From contig JAUIHI010000031.1 in the NCBI GenBank assembly GCA_030432295.1, forward strand, positions 18,170-82,169: DNA of 64,000 bases, in the 5' to 3' direction. The DNA comes from Anaerolineae bacterium. GTDB lineage: Bacteria; Chloroflexota; Anaerolineae; Caldilineales; Caldilineaceae. This document shows, piece after piece, positions 1 through 8,496 of the stretch; position 1 is the stretch's first letter; every line of letters starts with the position of its first letter. Made by a program: the position numbers and the translations under genes. Below the pieces are notes generated by a model. That model was not told where the DNA came from, made no database searches, and worked only from the letters and a program-made list of their open reading frames with translations.

Positions 1-534
1 CGGGGCTTTTATGTGGATGCCCTGCGCGTCATCGACTTTCTCGACGCCCAACCGGAGATCGATAGCCAGCGCATCGGCGTCACCGGTGGCAGCCAGGGCG
101 GCGCGCTCACACTCCTGGCCGCGGCTATGCGCCCGCAGATCGCCGCGGCAGCCGCGGGTGCACCCTATCTGGCCGGGATGATGGACGCGGCGGTGCTCAC
201 CCACACGACGCCCTACGAGGAGTTGGTCGAATATCTGCGTCTCTATCCGGAACGGGAGCAACAGGTGCGCGAGACTCTGGCCTACTTCGACATCCACAAC
301 TTTGTGGAGCGCATCCGCTGCCCGATTATCGTCCACATCGGCCTGCAAGACGACGTCTGCCCGGCAGAGACCGGCTATGCGGTCTACGAACGGATTGGCA
401 CAGAGCAGAAGAAACTCTACGCCTACGACGGCTACGGCCACGACTCCAATGGCTACGGCCACGGCGCTGTGATCGACGCCTTCTTCCGGGAGCATCTGGG
501 ACAGCAGCTTGCCGGTTCGCCGACTTCCATCTGA
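1..534 (+). CDS. Acetyl-xylan esterase (AXE1/cephalosporin-C deacetylase) family, 5' truncated
   Basis: Only the C-terminal half (about 177 residues) is inside the window; the frame is open from base 1 (RGFYVDAL...), so the start lies upstream. Seen: nucleophile elbow GGSQGG followed by ALTLLAAAMRP, acid-bearing GLQDDVCP, and a late GYGH...GYGHG stretch that should supply the catalytic His. This is the usual AXE1 alpha/beta-hydrolase arrangement. The family removes acetyl groups from xylo-oligosaccharides or cephalosporin C; the true substrate cannot be read from sequence. No exporter signal can be judged because the N-terminus is missing. A degenerate paralogue follows 74 bases downstream on the same strand. 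Confidence 0.85.
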   Translation, partial: RGFYVDALRVIDFLDAQPEIDSQRIGVTGGSQGGALTLLAAAMRPQIAAAAAGAPYLAGMMDAAVLTHTTPYEELVEYLRLYPEREQQVRETLAYFDIHNFVERIRCPIIVHIGLQDDVCPAETGYAVYERIGTEQKKLYAYDGYGHDSNGYGHGAVIDAFFREHLGQQLAGSPTSI

Positions 535-608
535 TTCCGGGCAACTCTTCTCCACAGATTGCGCAGATTTCACAGATTGAGTACTCATTCCCAGTGGGAG
601 AAATTGTG

Positions 609-1514
609 ATGATTTTATCTTCAGAGCGACCGGCCGATTTTGACGCCTATTGGAGCGCAGTGGAAGATGAACTGGCCGAATTGCCGGTGGCTGCCGAATT
701 GACACACCTACCGCTCCAATCCAACGAACACTCGACGGTCTACGCGGCCCGTTTCACCGGCATCGGTCCTTACCGCCTCTTTGGCTGGTTCAGTGTGCCG
801 ACGAACGGCGACGGACCGTTTCCGACTGTCTACCAACTCCCCGGCTATGGCAGTGTTGTCCACGTGCCCGCCTACGAGTTGCGCCAGCGCTATGCGGTGC
901 TGGCCCTGCGCCACCGGGGACAGCGGCTGAGCGACAAACCCTATGCAGCGTCCTATCCCGGCCTGCTCACCGACGGCATCGACGACCCGGCCACGTACAT
1001 CTACCGGGGCATTGTGGCCGACTGTCTGCGCGGGATGGACTTTCTGCTCAGCCGCCCGGAGGTGGATGCATCGCGCATCGCCCTGACCGGCAACGATCTG
1101 GCGCTGATCACCGCGGCCCTGCGCCCCCAGGCCAATGCGCTGCACTGCTCGCCAAGCCTGCTCTACAACGCGGCCAGCCTCGCGCCCAAGACCAGCGCCT
1201 ATCCGCTGGAAGAATTGAACGACTACACCCGGGCCTATCCGGACCGAGCCGCGGCTCTGGCCCACACGCTGGACTACTTCAACCCGCTGCACTTTGCGGA
1301 TCAGGTCCGCTGCAAGACGCTGCTGGTCACCGGCAACGACCGGGACTTCCTGTCGCCTGCGGTCCTCCAGCCCCTGACCGACAGTTTGGCTGGGCCAGTC
1401 ACCCCCTATGTGAGCGCGCACTCCTCCTATCGGGACGGGGTGCAACAGGCCGAATGGTTGAGCAGTCACTTTGGATACAGCGATACGCTTCTGCCCGCCC
1501 AATGGCAAGGGTAG
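609..1514 (+). CDS. AXE1-family esterase paralogue lacking the nucleophile serine (probable pseudoenzyme)
   Basis: About 301 residues, close to a full AXE1 protein (about 320). ATG at 609 is preferred over GTG at 594 because GGGAG at 596-600 sits 8 bases before it. It aligns along its length with the preceding gene (PVDASRIALTG..., YPLEELNDYTRAYPDRAAALAHTLDYFNPLHFADQVRCKTLLVTG). The elbow that reads TGGSQGG in the neighbour reads TGNDLAL here, so the serine and the small residues around it are gone. The acid position (GNDRDFLSP) is kept; the His region (SAHSSYRDG) is altered. The frame is intact and codon use normal, so it is probably expressed. A regulatory, binding or changed catalytic role is inference. 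Confidence 0.75.
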   Translation: MILSSERPADFDAYWSAVEDELAELPVAAELTHLPLQSNEHSTVYAARFTGIGPYRLFGWFSVPTNGDGPFPTVYQLPGYGSVVHVPAYELRQRYAVLALRHRGQRLSDKPYAASYPGLLTDGIDDPATYIYRGIVADCLRGMDFLLSRPEVDASRIALTGNDLALITAALRPQANALHCSPSLLYNAASLAPKTSAYPLEELNDYTRAYPDRAAALAHTLDYFNPLHFADQVRCKTLLVTGNDRDFLSPAVLQPLTDSLAGPVTPYVSAHSSYRDGVQQAEWLSSHFGYSDTLLPAQWQG

Positions 1515-1530
1515 ATGTTGGCGCAAAAAC

Positions 1531-1643
1531 AGCCACTGATAAACACTGATGAACGCTGATAAGAACGGGTTTCCTGTATTTCTTCTGTCAAAGCCCATTC
1601 TTATGGCAATGCCATCCGTGTTTATCAGTGTTCATCAGTGGCT
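1531..1643. repeat. Inverted dispersed repeat (ACTGATAAAC family)
   Basis: Left arm 1531-1563 (begins AGCCACTGATAAACACTGAT) and right arm 1618-1643 (ends GTTCATCAGTGGCT) are near-perfect reverse complements around a 55-base centre. The same unit recurs at 9984-10013, 10101-10129, 6693, 14156 and 42684. It fills the 180-base gap between two co-directional genes. No coding capacity. Confidence 0.8.
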
Positions 1644-1694
1644 AAAAAGGTTATGATGAAGATTCATTTCTCCCCCCACGAAAGGTTTATTTGA

Positions 1695-2966
1695 ATGACA
1701 GCCAAAATCAAAAATGTCGAACGCATTCTGCTCGTCGTGCCCATTGTGGAGCGAGTGCGCCGGGAGTTGGAGCGGGCCAATATCCACACCTGGGCCGAGA
1801 CCGAAGTCATCCGCGTCACTGCCGACGACGGCACTGTCGGCTACGGCGAAACCATCCAGAACTACACCTGGGGCAAAGTGCTGGATACCGACCGGGTGTT
1901 GGGCAAGAATCCCTTCGACCTGATGTGGGACGACACGCTGGGAGCGGGGCTGCAAATGGCCCTCTTTGACCTGGCGGGCAAACTGGCCGGTGTGCCGGTG
2001 CATCGGCTTCTTGGCCAGAAGTGCCGGGACTTTACGCCCATCTCCTTCTGGAATCACGATATGTCGCCGGAAGCCTACGAGCAGGAAGCAATTGTGGCCG
2101 CGGGCCTGGGCTACACTTCCATCAAAATCAAGACCCGGCCCTGGTTTGATGTCTATGAGACTGTGCGCCGCATCAGCGAGGCAACACCGGAGTGGTTCCA
2201 CATCGACTGCGACTGGAACGATTTTCTGCTCGACGCCTCCACCGCCATTCCCGTGCTGCAAGAGTTGGAGAATGACTTCCCCAAAATCACCATCTGGGAA
2301 GGACCGATTCTGGCCCACGACGTGGCGGGTAACCGGCTGCTGCGCGAGCGGGTGCGCACGCCCATCGCCCACCACTACGGCTCTATCCCGGCCAACGCGG
2401 CCATCGGTGCGGGCTATTGTGACGGCTTTGTGATGGGCGGGGGCGTCTCCAAACTCTTCCAGGGAGGCATTACCTCTGCTTCAGCCAATATGCCCTTCTT
2501 TATCCAAATGGTGGGCACGGGGCTGACCGAGGCGATGGCGATTCAGTTGGGCGCGGTGCTGACCCACGCCCAGTGGCCTGCCATCACCTGCACCGAACTC
2601 TACGAGCACAATCTGCTCACCGAGCGCATTCCGATTCTGGGCGGCTATGCCCACGTGCCCGACGCGCCGGGCCTGGGTGTGACTGTAGACGAAGCCGCGC
2701 TGGAAAAGTACCGGGTGGAGAAGGCCGACTTCTCCCTGCCCCGCCGGTTGATCCGCTATAACCGGGCAAACGGCGTCAGTGTCCACTTCAAAGACAATTC
2801 CTTCAGCGGTGGCTCCCAGATGTGGACGTACTTCCGCACGGCCAACCAGCCCCTCTACGAGCGGGGCGTGCAGACGACGCTGGTGGACGACGACGGTAGC
2901 CCCTTCTTTGCCGAAATGTACGAGCGGGTGGCCGATGGGCCAGTGTTGATGATGCCGGAGATGTAA
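1695..2966 (+). CDS. Enolase superfamily enzyme (mandelate racemase/muconate lactonizing type)
   Basis: 423 residues; ATG at 1695 with AAAGG upstream (1681-1685). Capping domain about 1-125, then a TIM barrel. Seen: KxK pair K144/K146 (SIKIKTR), metal-ligand candidates D171/D173 (HIDCDWN) and E202 (IWEGPI). Where many relatives have the third acidic ligand, this protein has AHHYGS (H226/H227). Members abstract the proton alpha to a carboxylate, usually dehydrating or racemising sugar acids; substrate unknown. C-terminal about 60 residues extend beyond the barrel. Together with the neighbouring esterases it suggests sugar or sugar-acid catabolism. Followed by a strong hairpin terminator. Confidence 0.85.
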   Translation: MTAKIKNVERILLVVPIVERVRRELERANIHTWAETEVIRVTADDGTVGYGETIQNYTWGKVLDTDRVLGKNPFDLMWDDTLGAGLQMALFDLAGKLAGVPVHRLLGQKCRDFTPISFWNHDMSPEAYEQEAIVAAGLGYTSIKIKTRPWFDVYETVRRISEATPEWFHIDCDWNDFLLDASTAIPVLQELENDFPKITIWEGPILAHDVAGNRLLRERVRTPIAHHYGSIPANAAIGAGYCDGFVMGGGVSKLFQGGITSASANMPFFIQMVGTGLTEAMAIQLGAVLTHAQWPAITCTELYEHNLLTERIPILGGYAHVPDAPGLGVTVDEAALEKYRVEKADFSLPRRLIRYNRANGVSVHFKDNSFSGGSQMWTYFRTANQPLYERGVQTTLVDDDGSPFFAEMYERVADGPVLMMPEM

Positions 2967-2979
2967 GTCCGTTTGCATA

Positions 2980-3020
2980 AAAAAGGCCCGGCTAGGAACG
3001 ATTCCTGGCCGGGCCTTTTT
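2980..3020. terminator. Bidirectional intrinsic terminator
   Basis: 19-bp stem with one G:U-type mismatch (AAAAAGGCCCGGC...GCCGGGCCTTTTT), 3-base loop, A-run on the left and T-run on the right. It lies between convergent genes (stops at 2966 and 3055) and can serve both. Confidence 0.9.
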
Positions 3021-3054
3021 GAGTCTGCTGTGTGTGTACGCACAGAATAAGTAT

Positions 3055-4923
3055 TTACCCGTTCGTCTGCCACACTTCCCCGCCGAGGGTCACAGCGGAC
3101 AGGGCATCTTCCCGCGGGAAGATCGCCACCACAGAGCGATCCGCCAGCCCGATGCAGGCCGCTTCGCCCCCATCGACAGGAATCTGCCAAATGCCCCGGT
3201 TTGTCGCAGCCAGCAGTGTATCGCCATTCCCCTGGCCCTGTACTGTCATCACTGTGACAATCTGTACCTCCGGGTCCAGAAAGCGTTGATCTACCACAAG
3301 CCCGCCACTCTCCGGGTCGGTGGAAAGTGTAATCAACCGGTTCTGCGCGGCCAGGAGCAGGCGCCCCAGCAACTGGGGACGACGGCGTTCATCGGCCAGG
3401 GTGAGCAGGCTGAGGGACGGCGAGTCCAGGGCAAGACCGGCCACGTCATTCCAATTTCGCCCGGCATCGTCCGACTGCCAGACTTCCACCTGAATGTGCT
3501 GACCGTCAAATCCACCGGTCACCAGCCAGGCGCGCAGGTCCTCGGCAAAGAAAGGCGAGAGAGCCACCCCCAGCACATCGCCCTCCGCCTCCGGCGGCGT
3601 CAACTCCTCCCAGCTTTCCCCCCGATCCTCCGACAGGTAGAGATAGCCGTCGATGTCGGCCAATAGGAGCGTGCCGTCTGTGGCGTAGGCCGGGGAGATG
3701 GCCAGCCTGCCCACCCCATTGCCCGGCGCGTCCAGCCGCTGCCATTCGCCCTGCCCCACCCGGCGATAGATGGCGTCGTCGGCCCAGGCGAAAATGGTGA
3801 AGCTATCGCCACTGCCCACGCCCGCCACAAAAGTGCAGACTTCCTCTTCGGTCAAAAAATCCAGCGCTTGCCAACTGCCGCCCCCATCGGTGGAGAGGGC
3901 GGAGCCGCCGTCGCTGTCCACCACAAAAAGCGCCTGCTGGGGGGTCAGCACGGCCAGAGGCGGCGCGTGACCGGTCAACAGACCGGGGCTGCGGCCGTTG
4001 GCCGCCTGCCAGGAGCGTCCGTCATCGGTGGAGGCAAAGAGACCCGCCTGCCACCCCCCTGCCAACAACAGCCCCTCGCGGTCAGCCAGCGCAAAGGCCG
4101 CAAAGTCGCCGCCGAGGCAGGGCTGCCAGCTTGCGCCCCCGTCCTCCGAGCGGAAGAGGCCGAGACCGGTTCCGGCCAGCAGGCAGTTTGGCAGCGCAGC
4201 CAGACTGTTGACGCTGTGACCGGCCAGATCGTCGCCCGCCCGCTGCCAGCTTCCGCCCCCGTCGCTGGAGCGGAAGACCCCATCGGATTCGGTTCCAGCG
4301 TAGAGCGCGCCATCGGCAGATTGGGCTATGCACTGGACCGCGGCGTCGGGCAAGCCTGTGCCCGATTCCCGCCAGGAACGCCCGCCGTTGCGGGAGCGGA
4401 AGAAGCCACCAAAGGCTGTTCCCACCCAAAGAGTCTCGCTGTCGGCGTAGTCGTCGGCGCAGCGAATGCAGAGGGCGTCCACATCCAGCAGGCCAAAAGT
4501 GGAGCTTTCCCAGCTTTCTCCGCCGTCCTGAGAGCGCAGAGGACCGTCGGCAGTGGCAACAAAAAGGGTGCTGTCATCCCGGTAAATCGGGGAGATAGCA
4601 ATGGCGACACCCACGCCCAGCCCGACCCAGCCGGTCAACTCCGGCCAGGTAGCGCCGCCGTCTTCGGAACGGTAGAGCCGTCCGCCTTCGGTGGTGGCGA
4701 AAATATGGGGGCCGCTGGCCGCCAACGCCACAATCGCTGGATCGGCGGGGCCGCTATCCAGCCGCTGCCAGCTCTGCCCCGCGTCTGCCGATCGAAAGAG
4801 ACCAGCTTTCGTTCCAGCCAGAATATCGCCGCCGGGCAGGGCGAGCAGCGCTGTGACAGTTCCGCCGGGCCAGCCACCGGTGTGCTTGAATGTATTGGGT
4901 ATTGGATATTGGGTATTGGGCAC
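3055..4923 (-). CDS. Asp-box (BNR/YCF48-like) beta-propeller protein
   Basis: About 622 residues made of roughly ten copies of the Asp-box signature SxDxGxSW (e.g. GLFRSADAGQSWQRL, GVFRSSDGGGSWQRA, YLYLSEDRGESWEEL), each followed by a turn and the next blade, as in sialidase-like or Vps10/YCF48 propellers. No catalytic sialidase residues are evident. The frame remains open upstream into the groEL-like gene; I place the start at a GTG (4923) just after that gene's stop. No good Shine-Dalgarno is visible, and the first residues (VPNTQYPIPNTF) are encoded by an intergenic repeat, so the true start is uncertain. No signal peptide is apparent. Function unknown. Confidence 0.75.
   Translation of the reverse strand: MPNTQYPIPNTFKHTGGWPGGTVTALLALPGGDILAGTKAGLFRSADAGQSWQRLDSGPADPAIVALAASGPHIFATTEGGRLYRSEDGGATWPELTGWVGLGVGVAIAISPIYRDDSTLFVATADGPLRSQDGGESWESSTFGLLDVDALCIRCADDYADSETLWVGTAFGGFFRSRNGGRSWRESGTGLPDAAVQCIAQSADGALYAGTESDGVFRSSDGGGSWQRAGDDLAGHSVNSLAALPNCLLAGTGLGLFRSEDGGASWQPCLGGDFAAFALADREGLLLAGGWQAGLFASTDDGRSWQAANGRSPGLLTGHAPPLAVLTPQQALFVVDSDGGSALSTDGGGSWQALDFLTEEEVCTFVAGVGSGDSFTIFAWADDAIYRRVGQGEWQRLDAPGNGVGRLAISPAYATDGTLLLADIDGYLYLSEDRGESWEELTPPEAEGDVLGVALSPFFAEDLRAWLVTGGFDGQHIQVEVWQSDDAGRNWNDVAGLALDSPSLSLLTLADERRRPQLLGRLLLAAQNRLITLSTDPESGGLVVDQRFLDPEVQIVTVMTVQGQGNGDTLLAATNRGIWQIPVDGGEAACIGLADRSVVAIFPREDALSAVTLGGEVWQTNG
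4886..4922. repeat. TATTGGG/ATTGGG short tandem repeat
   Basis: Degenerate tandem copies of (T)ATTGGG(T). The same low-complexity family (units such as GGGATTGG or GGGACTGG) occurs at about 8991-9017, 30138-30186, 31069-31087, 35739-35758, 45549-45600, 47934-48012 and 57397-57445. Here it overlaps the likely N-terminal codons of the propeller gene. Confidence 0.7.
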
Positions 4924-4969
4924 TGCTACGTCCTCGTCTTTGTCTCTTTGGGTCTTTGTGGTTGCTGGG

Positions 4970-6580
4970 TCATACCTCAAAATCCACGTCCTCGTCCCGG
5001 TTGTGGCGGGGTTTGTAGACCAGCACATCCGTCGTCAATGCCATCAGCGCACCGGAGACGCCCGTGCGTAGGGCCGTCTCCACCACTTTCGCGGGATCGA
5101 CGATATGGGCCGCGGCCATCTCGACAATTTCGTGGCGCACGACATCATAGCCCCAGCCCGCACCCCGTTCACGCAGTCGGGCCAGGATCGGCTCGGCTTC
5201 CAGCCCCGCATTGGTGATAATCGCCCGGGCCGGGGCCGCCAGCGCCTTGCAGAGAATGTCGATAGCCGGGGCCTCATCCGCGGAAAGGGAAAGCTGCCGC
5301 ACCGCGGGGATACAGGCCAGGAGGGCCGCGCCACCGCCGGGGACAATTCCCTCTTCCAGGGCCAGGCGCACCACCCGCACCGCTTCCTCCGTGCGTTCCT
5401 TCAGATATTCCTGCTCCACATCCGACGCGCCGCCGATCTCCAGCACAGCCACGCCGCCGGTGAGTTTGGCCTGCCGCTCCACCAGCCGGTCCCGCTCCCG
5501 CCCGTAGGTTGCTTCGGGGATACGCTTGCGCAAATCTTCGGCCCGCTGGCGGATGAGGGCAGGCCGTCCCCGACCGCCCACAATCGTAAAGCTGGAGCGG
5601 ATAGCCTGCACTTCATCGGCCTGGCCCAGATCGGCGAGTGTCGCTTTGGCTAACGGCTCGCCCAGCACATCCAGAAAGACTTTGCCGCCGCACAGCGCGG
5701 CCAGATCGGTCAGCACTTCGGTCTTCTCTGTGCCCAGCCCCGGCGCTTTGACGGCCAGCGTGGGCAGGCCGCCCCGCTGCTTATTGGTCACCAGCAGATT
5801 GAGTGCGTCGCCCACCACATCTGTGGCGATGACGACCAGACCCCGCCCGCCCTCTTTGCGGATCTGCCCCATCAGCGGCAAGAGTTCGTCGGCGCTGCGC
5901 AGATGGCGGTCTGTGAAGAGAAGATAGGGCTTCTCGACTACCGCTTTGCCCGGCTCGGTTGTGAAATAGGAGGATATCCAGCCGTTGTTCCAGAGCACAC
6001 CCCGGATGTAACGCCGGTCGTGGACCCGTGCGTAGCTTTTGCGCACCTCCACCGAGCCGGTTGGCCCAATGACATCGAAAACCTCTTCGATATATTTGCC
6101 CAGAACCTCATCGCCGGTGATGGTAGAGGCGAGGGTAATGGTCTGTTGGGCATTTTCCAGAGGGGAGGATAGGCTGCGCAGGGCGTCTAATGCCACAGCC
6201 AGCCCGCGTTCGATACCCCGGCGCAGGCTCATTGCATTGTGCCCCGCGGCAATGTGGCGCTGGCCGTCGTTGAGGATGTGGCGGGCCAGCACAACCGCGG
6301 TGGTTGCGCCATCGCCCACAGCCTCCTCCACCTGCCAGGCGATATGGCGGGCGAGATAGGCGCCCATCCCTTGGTGGGGATTGGGCAGGCCAGCGATGCG
6401 CCGGGCCACGGCCGCGCCGTCGGAGAGGAGTTCTGGTGGGCGACGGCGGTTGGTACGCTCCACCCCCACCAGATTGCCCTCTGGCCCGAGGGCTACTTCC
6501 ATCGTCTTAGCGAGAAGGTCAAAACCGGTGCGGAGAGCGGTGTGTGCGTCGGAACCAAAGAGTAGATAGGAGGCAGGCAT
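4970..6580 (-). CDS. Divergent GroEL-like (60 kDa) chaperonin paralogue
   Basis: 536 residues, collinear with GroEL. ATP-site landmarks kept: GPEGNLV (31-37), SDGAAVARRI with D54, and GDGATTAVVLA with D90. The position equivalent to E. coli D398, needed for ATP hydrolysis, is E399 (KERTEEAVRVVRLALEEG). The apical region keeps TNKQRGGLPTLAVKAPGLG but many residues differ. The C-terminus ends in a charged tail (RHNRDEDVDFEV) instead of the Gly-Gly-Met repeat. No groES is adjacent, so this is unlikely to be the housekeeping copy. It precedes the propeller gene on the same strand and may be cotranscribed. ATG at 6580. Confidence 0.88.
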   Translation of the reverse strand: MPASYLLFGSDAHTALRTGFDLLAKTMEVALGPEGNLVGVERTNRRRPPELLSDGAAVARRIAGLPNPHQGMGAYLARHIAWQVEEAVGDGATTAVVLARHILNDGQRHIAAGHNAMSLRRGIERGLAVALDALRSLSSPLENAQQTITLASTITGDEVLGKYIEEVFDVIGPTGSVEVRKSYARVHDRRYIRGVLWNNGWISSYFTTEPGKAVVEKPYLLFTDRHLRSADELLPLMGQIRKEGGRGLVVIATDVVGDALNLLVTNKQRGGLPTLAVKAPGLGTEKTEVLTDLAALCGGKVFLDVLGEPLAKATLADLGQADEVQAIRSSFTIVGGRGRPALIRQRAEDLRKRIPEATYGRERDRLVERQAKLTGGVAVLEIGGASDVEQEYLKERTEEAVRVVRLALEEGIVPGGGAALLACIPAVRQLSLSADEAPAIDILCKALAAPARAIITNAGLEAEPILARLRERGAGWGYDVVRHEIVEMAAAHIVDPAKVVETALRTGVSGALMALTTDVLVYKPRHNRDEDVDFEV

Positions 6581-6692
6581 AGAATGGAGTATCGTAGAGT
6601 TGATGATAGGGTGACTAAAAAAGTTGATGTTTTTGAGTATACCGTTTATGCTTGATTTCGACCAATGAGTCCAGTGCAGAAAGCCTTTTCAG

Positions 6693-6795
6693 CCACTGAT
6701 AAACGCAGATGCATTCTAACAAAGTGGCTGACTCTCCTGAATTTCTCTGCGCCTGTGCACCTCTGCGGGGGAATTGAGCTTTTTCCCAGGTCCAC
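6693..6795. repeat. Composite dispersed element, copy 1 (in the 6581-6929 gene-free region)
   Basis: Begins CCACTGATAAACGCAGAT and continues through TCTCTGCGCCTGTGCACCTC, then GGGGGAATTGAGCTTTTTCC. It matches, with divergence, the elements at 42684-42784 (same orientation) and 14066-14156 (inverted). It occupies the centre of a 349-base gene-free stretch between divergent genes; apart from this element and a candidate promoter I see nothing else there. Confidence 0.65.
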
Positions 6796-6856
6796 CAATG
6801 GACAGGCAACGGCGCAGCAGACTACGGCGCAGCAAGCAGCGGCACAGGTGTTCAGA

Positions 6857-6885
6857 TGGACGAATTCCACACACTATGCCATAAT
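6857..6885 (+). promoter_or_regulatory. Candidate sigma-70 promoter for the M24 peptidase gene
   Basis: TGGACG (6857-6862), 17-base spacer, CATAAT (6880-6885), 45 bases before the GTG start at 6930. Match is 4/6 and 5/6 to consensus. Confidence 0.4.
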
Positions 6886-6929
6886 GGGTCAGCGCTGAGT
6901 AACCATTCCTCTCTCATAGCAGGTACACC

Positions 6930-8165
6930 GTGAAACTCTCCGCTATACAGACTTACCTGACTGAACAGAAGATTGACGGCTGGCTGGTCTACAGCTTCCG
7001 CAACCAGAATCCGATTGCCCAGTCTGTCTCCGGGTTGAGGGCTTCTGGCAGCCGCCGCTGGTTCTGCTGGATTCCCGCCCAGGGCGCGCCCCGCTGGCTG
7101 GTCCACGCCATCGAAACCCATATGTTTGTAGACCTCCCCGCGGATATGGCTGGGGAGATGACCCGCTATGTGGGCTGGGAAGAGATGGAAGCCAAGCTGC
7201 CCAAGCTGGTCGGCACAACGACGGGGCGGCCTCTGCGCATCGCAATGGAATACAGCCCGCGCAATGCCCTGCCCTACGTCAGCACAGTGGACGGCGGCGT
7301 CATCGAGCTGGTGCGGGAGACGACCGGGGCGGAGATCGTCAGCAGCGGCGATCTGGTGCAGCAGATGACGGCAGTGCTGTCCGCTGAGCAGATTGCGGGC
7401 CATCGCCGAGCCGCGGCCGGTTGTCTGGCTGTCAAAGATGCGGCCTTTGCCTTTATCGGCCAGCGTCTGCGCGACGGCCAGGATGTAAATGAGTTCGAAG
7501 TCCAATGCTTTATCAATGACGAACTGGCAAAGCGCAGGCTGCAAACCGGCGTCACCTCCCTCTGCTCGGTCAACGCCAACGCAGCCGACCCCCACTACAT
7601 TTCCAGCGAGGCCCACCATAAACCGATTCAGAAAGGCGATGCGGTTCTGATCGATATGTGGAGCCGGGAGACTGTCAACCCCGACGACTCCTTCGCCGAC
7701 ATCACCTGGACCGCCTATTGCGGCGCAGAAGTTCCGCCCAAAATGCGCCAGGTCTTTGAAGTGGTGGCCGCGGCCAGAGACGCGACGGTCCTCCACATTC
7801 AAGAGCGGATGGACGCGGGACTGCCTGCCTATGGCTATATGGCCGACGACGCGGCCCGCAAAGTGATCATCGACGCAGGCTATGGCGAGTTCATCCTGCA
7901 CCGCACAGGCCACAGCCTGGGACCCACCGGCCACTGGATCGGGGCCAACATCGACAATCTGGAAACCCAGGACCGCCGCCAGCTGATCCCCAATCTGATG
8001 TTCACCGTTGAGCCGGGAATTTACATGCCCGATTTCAACTTTGACGACAGCCCGCAGGCCAAAGGGCTGGGCATCCGCAGTGAAATTAATTGCCTGATGC
8101 ACGCTGACCGGGTGGAAGTAACCACTCTGCCCTTGCAAACCGAAGTCATCCCCATTCTGGGGTAA
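6930..8165 (+). CDS. M24 family metallopeptidase (Xaa-Pro aminopeptidase-like)
   Basis: 411 residues from a GTG start. Residues 1 to about 150 are a creatinase/prolidase-type N-terminal domain; 160-411 is the pita-bread catalytic domain. Dinuclear metal ligands are recognisable in order: D in VLIDMWSR, D in SFADITWTA, H in HRTGHSLGPTGHW, E in FTVEPGIYMPD and E in RSEINCLM. This is a complete M24 site, though the usual D-x-G is D-M-W. Probably cytoplasmic; no signal peptide. Members cleave N-terminal Xaa-Pro bonds or hydrolyse related amides. The remains of an oligopeptide transporter downstream fit a peptide-use role. Confidence 0.88.
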   Translation: MKLSAIQTYLTEQKIDGWLVYSFRNQNPIAQSVSGLRASGSRRWFCWIPAQGAPRWLVHAIETHMFVDLPADMAGEMTRYVGWEEMEAKLPKLVGTTTGRPLRIAMEYSPRNALPYVSTVDGGVIELVRETTGAEIVSSGDLVQQMTAVLSAEQIAGHRRAAAGCLAVKDAAFAFIGQRLRDGQDVNEFEVQCFINDELAKRRLQTGVTSLCSVNANAADPHYISSEAHHKPIQKGDAVLIDMWSRETVNPDDSFADITWTAYCGAEVPPKMRQVFEVVAAARDATVLHIQERMDAGLPAYGYMADDAARKVIIDAGYGEFILHRTGHSLGPTGHWIGANIDNLETQDRRQLIPNLMFTVEPGIYMPDFNFDDSPQAKGLGIRSEINCLMHADRVEVTTLPLQTEVIPILG

Positions 8166-8283
8166 TGCGCCCCAGAAAAGAATTCCCAAAACCAGAAAGG
8201 AGGCTCGGCCTAGAGTAAGCGGTCTGGGCAGACCGGCAACCAAATATCGTTTGATGGTTATTTCACAACGAGGAGAAAATCGT

Positions 8284-8496
8284 ATGCGAAGAAGTTTCTC
8301 TATCCTATCAGTGCTGATGATTCTGGCGATGCTGCTGGCAGCCTGCCCGGCCCCTGCGCCGGAGGCTGGCAGTGAAGCAGCAGCCCCTGCGGCTGAAGCG
8401 CCTGCAGCTGAAGCACCCGCAGCTGAAGCACCTGCGGCGGAAGAAGCCGCAGCGGAAATCGCCAGATTTTCCCACCCAGCGCCCGTCTGGATGTAG
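8284..8496 (+). pseudogene. 5' fragment of an oligopeptide-binding lipoprotein gene
   Basis: Good ribosome site (GAGGAGA) before ATG 8284. Encodes a lipoprotein signal peptide (MRRSFSILSVLMILAMLLAAC, lipid Cys at 21), then an Ala/Pro/Glu linker of repeated PAAEA units, then stops at TAG 8494-8496. Full family-5 binding proteins are about 550-600 residues (compare the 567-residue homologue at 12150-13853, which has the same linker). Everything after the linker is missing: from about base 8460 the DNA is dppB-like sequence in another frame. Reads as the left side of a deletion. Confidence 0.8.

Noticed and set aside
3868..5217. Plus-strand open frame of about 450 codons
   Set aside because: Antisense to the Asp-box propeller and GroEL-like genes; low-complexity Gly/Arg/Pro translation.
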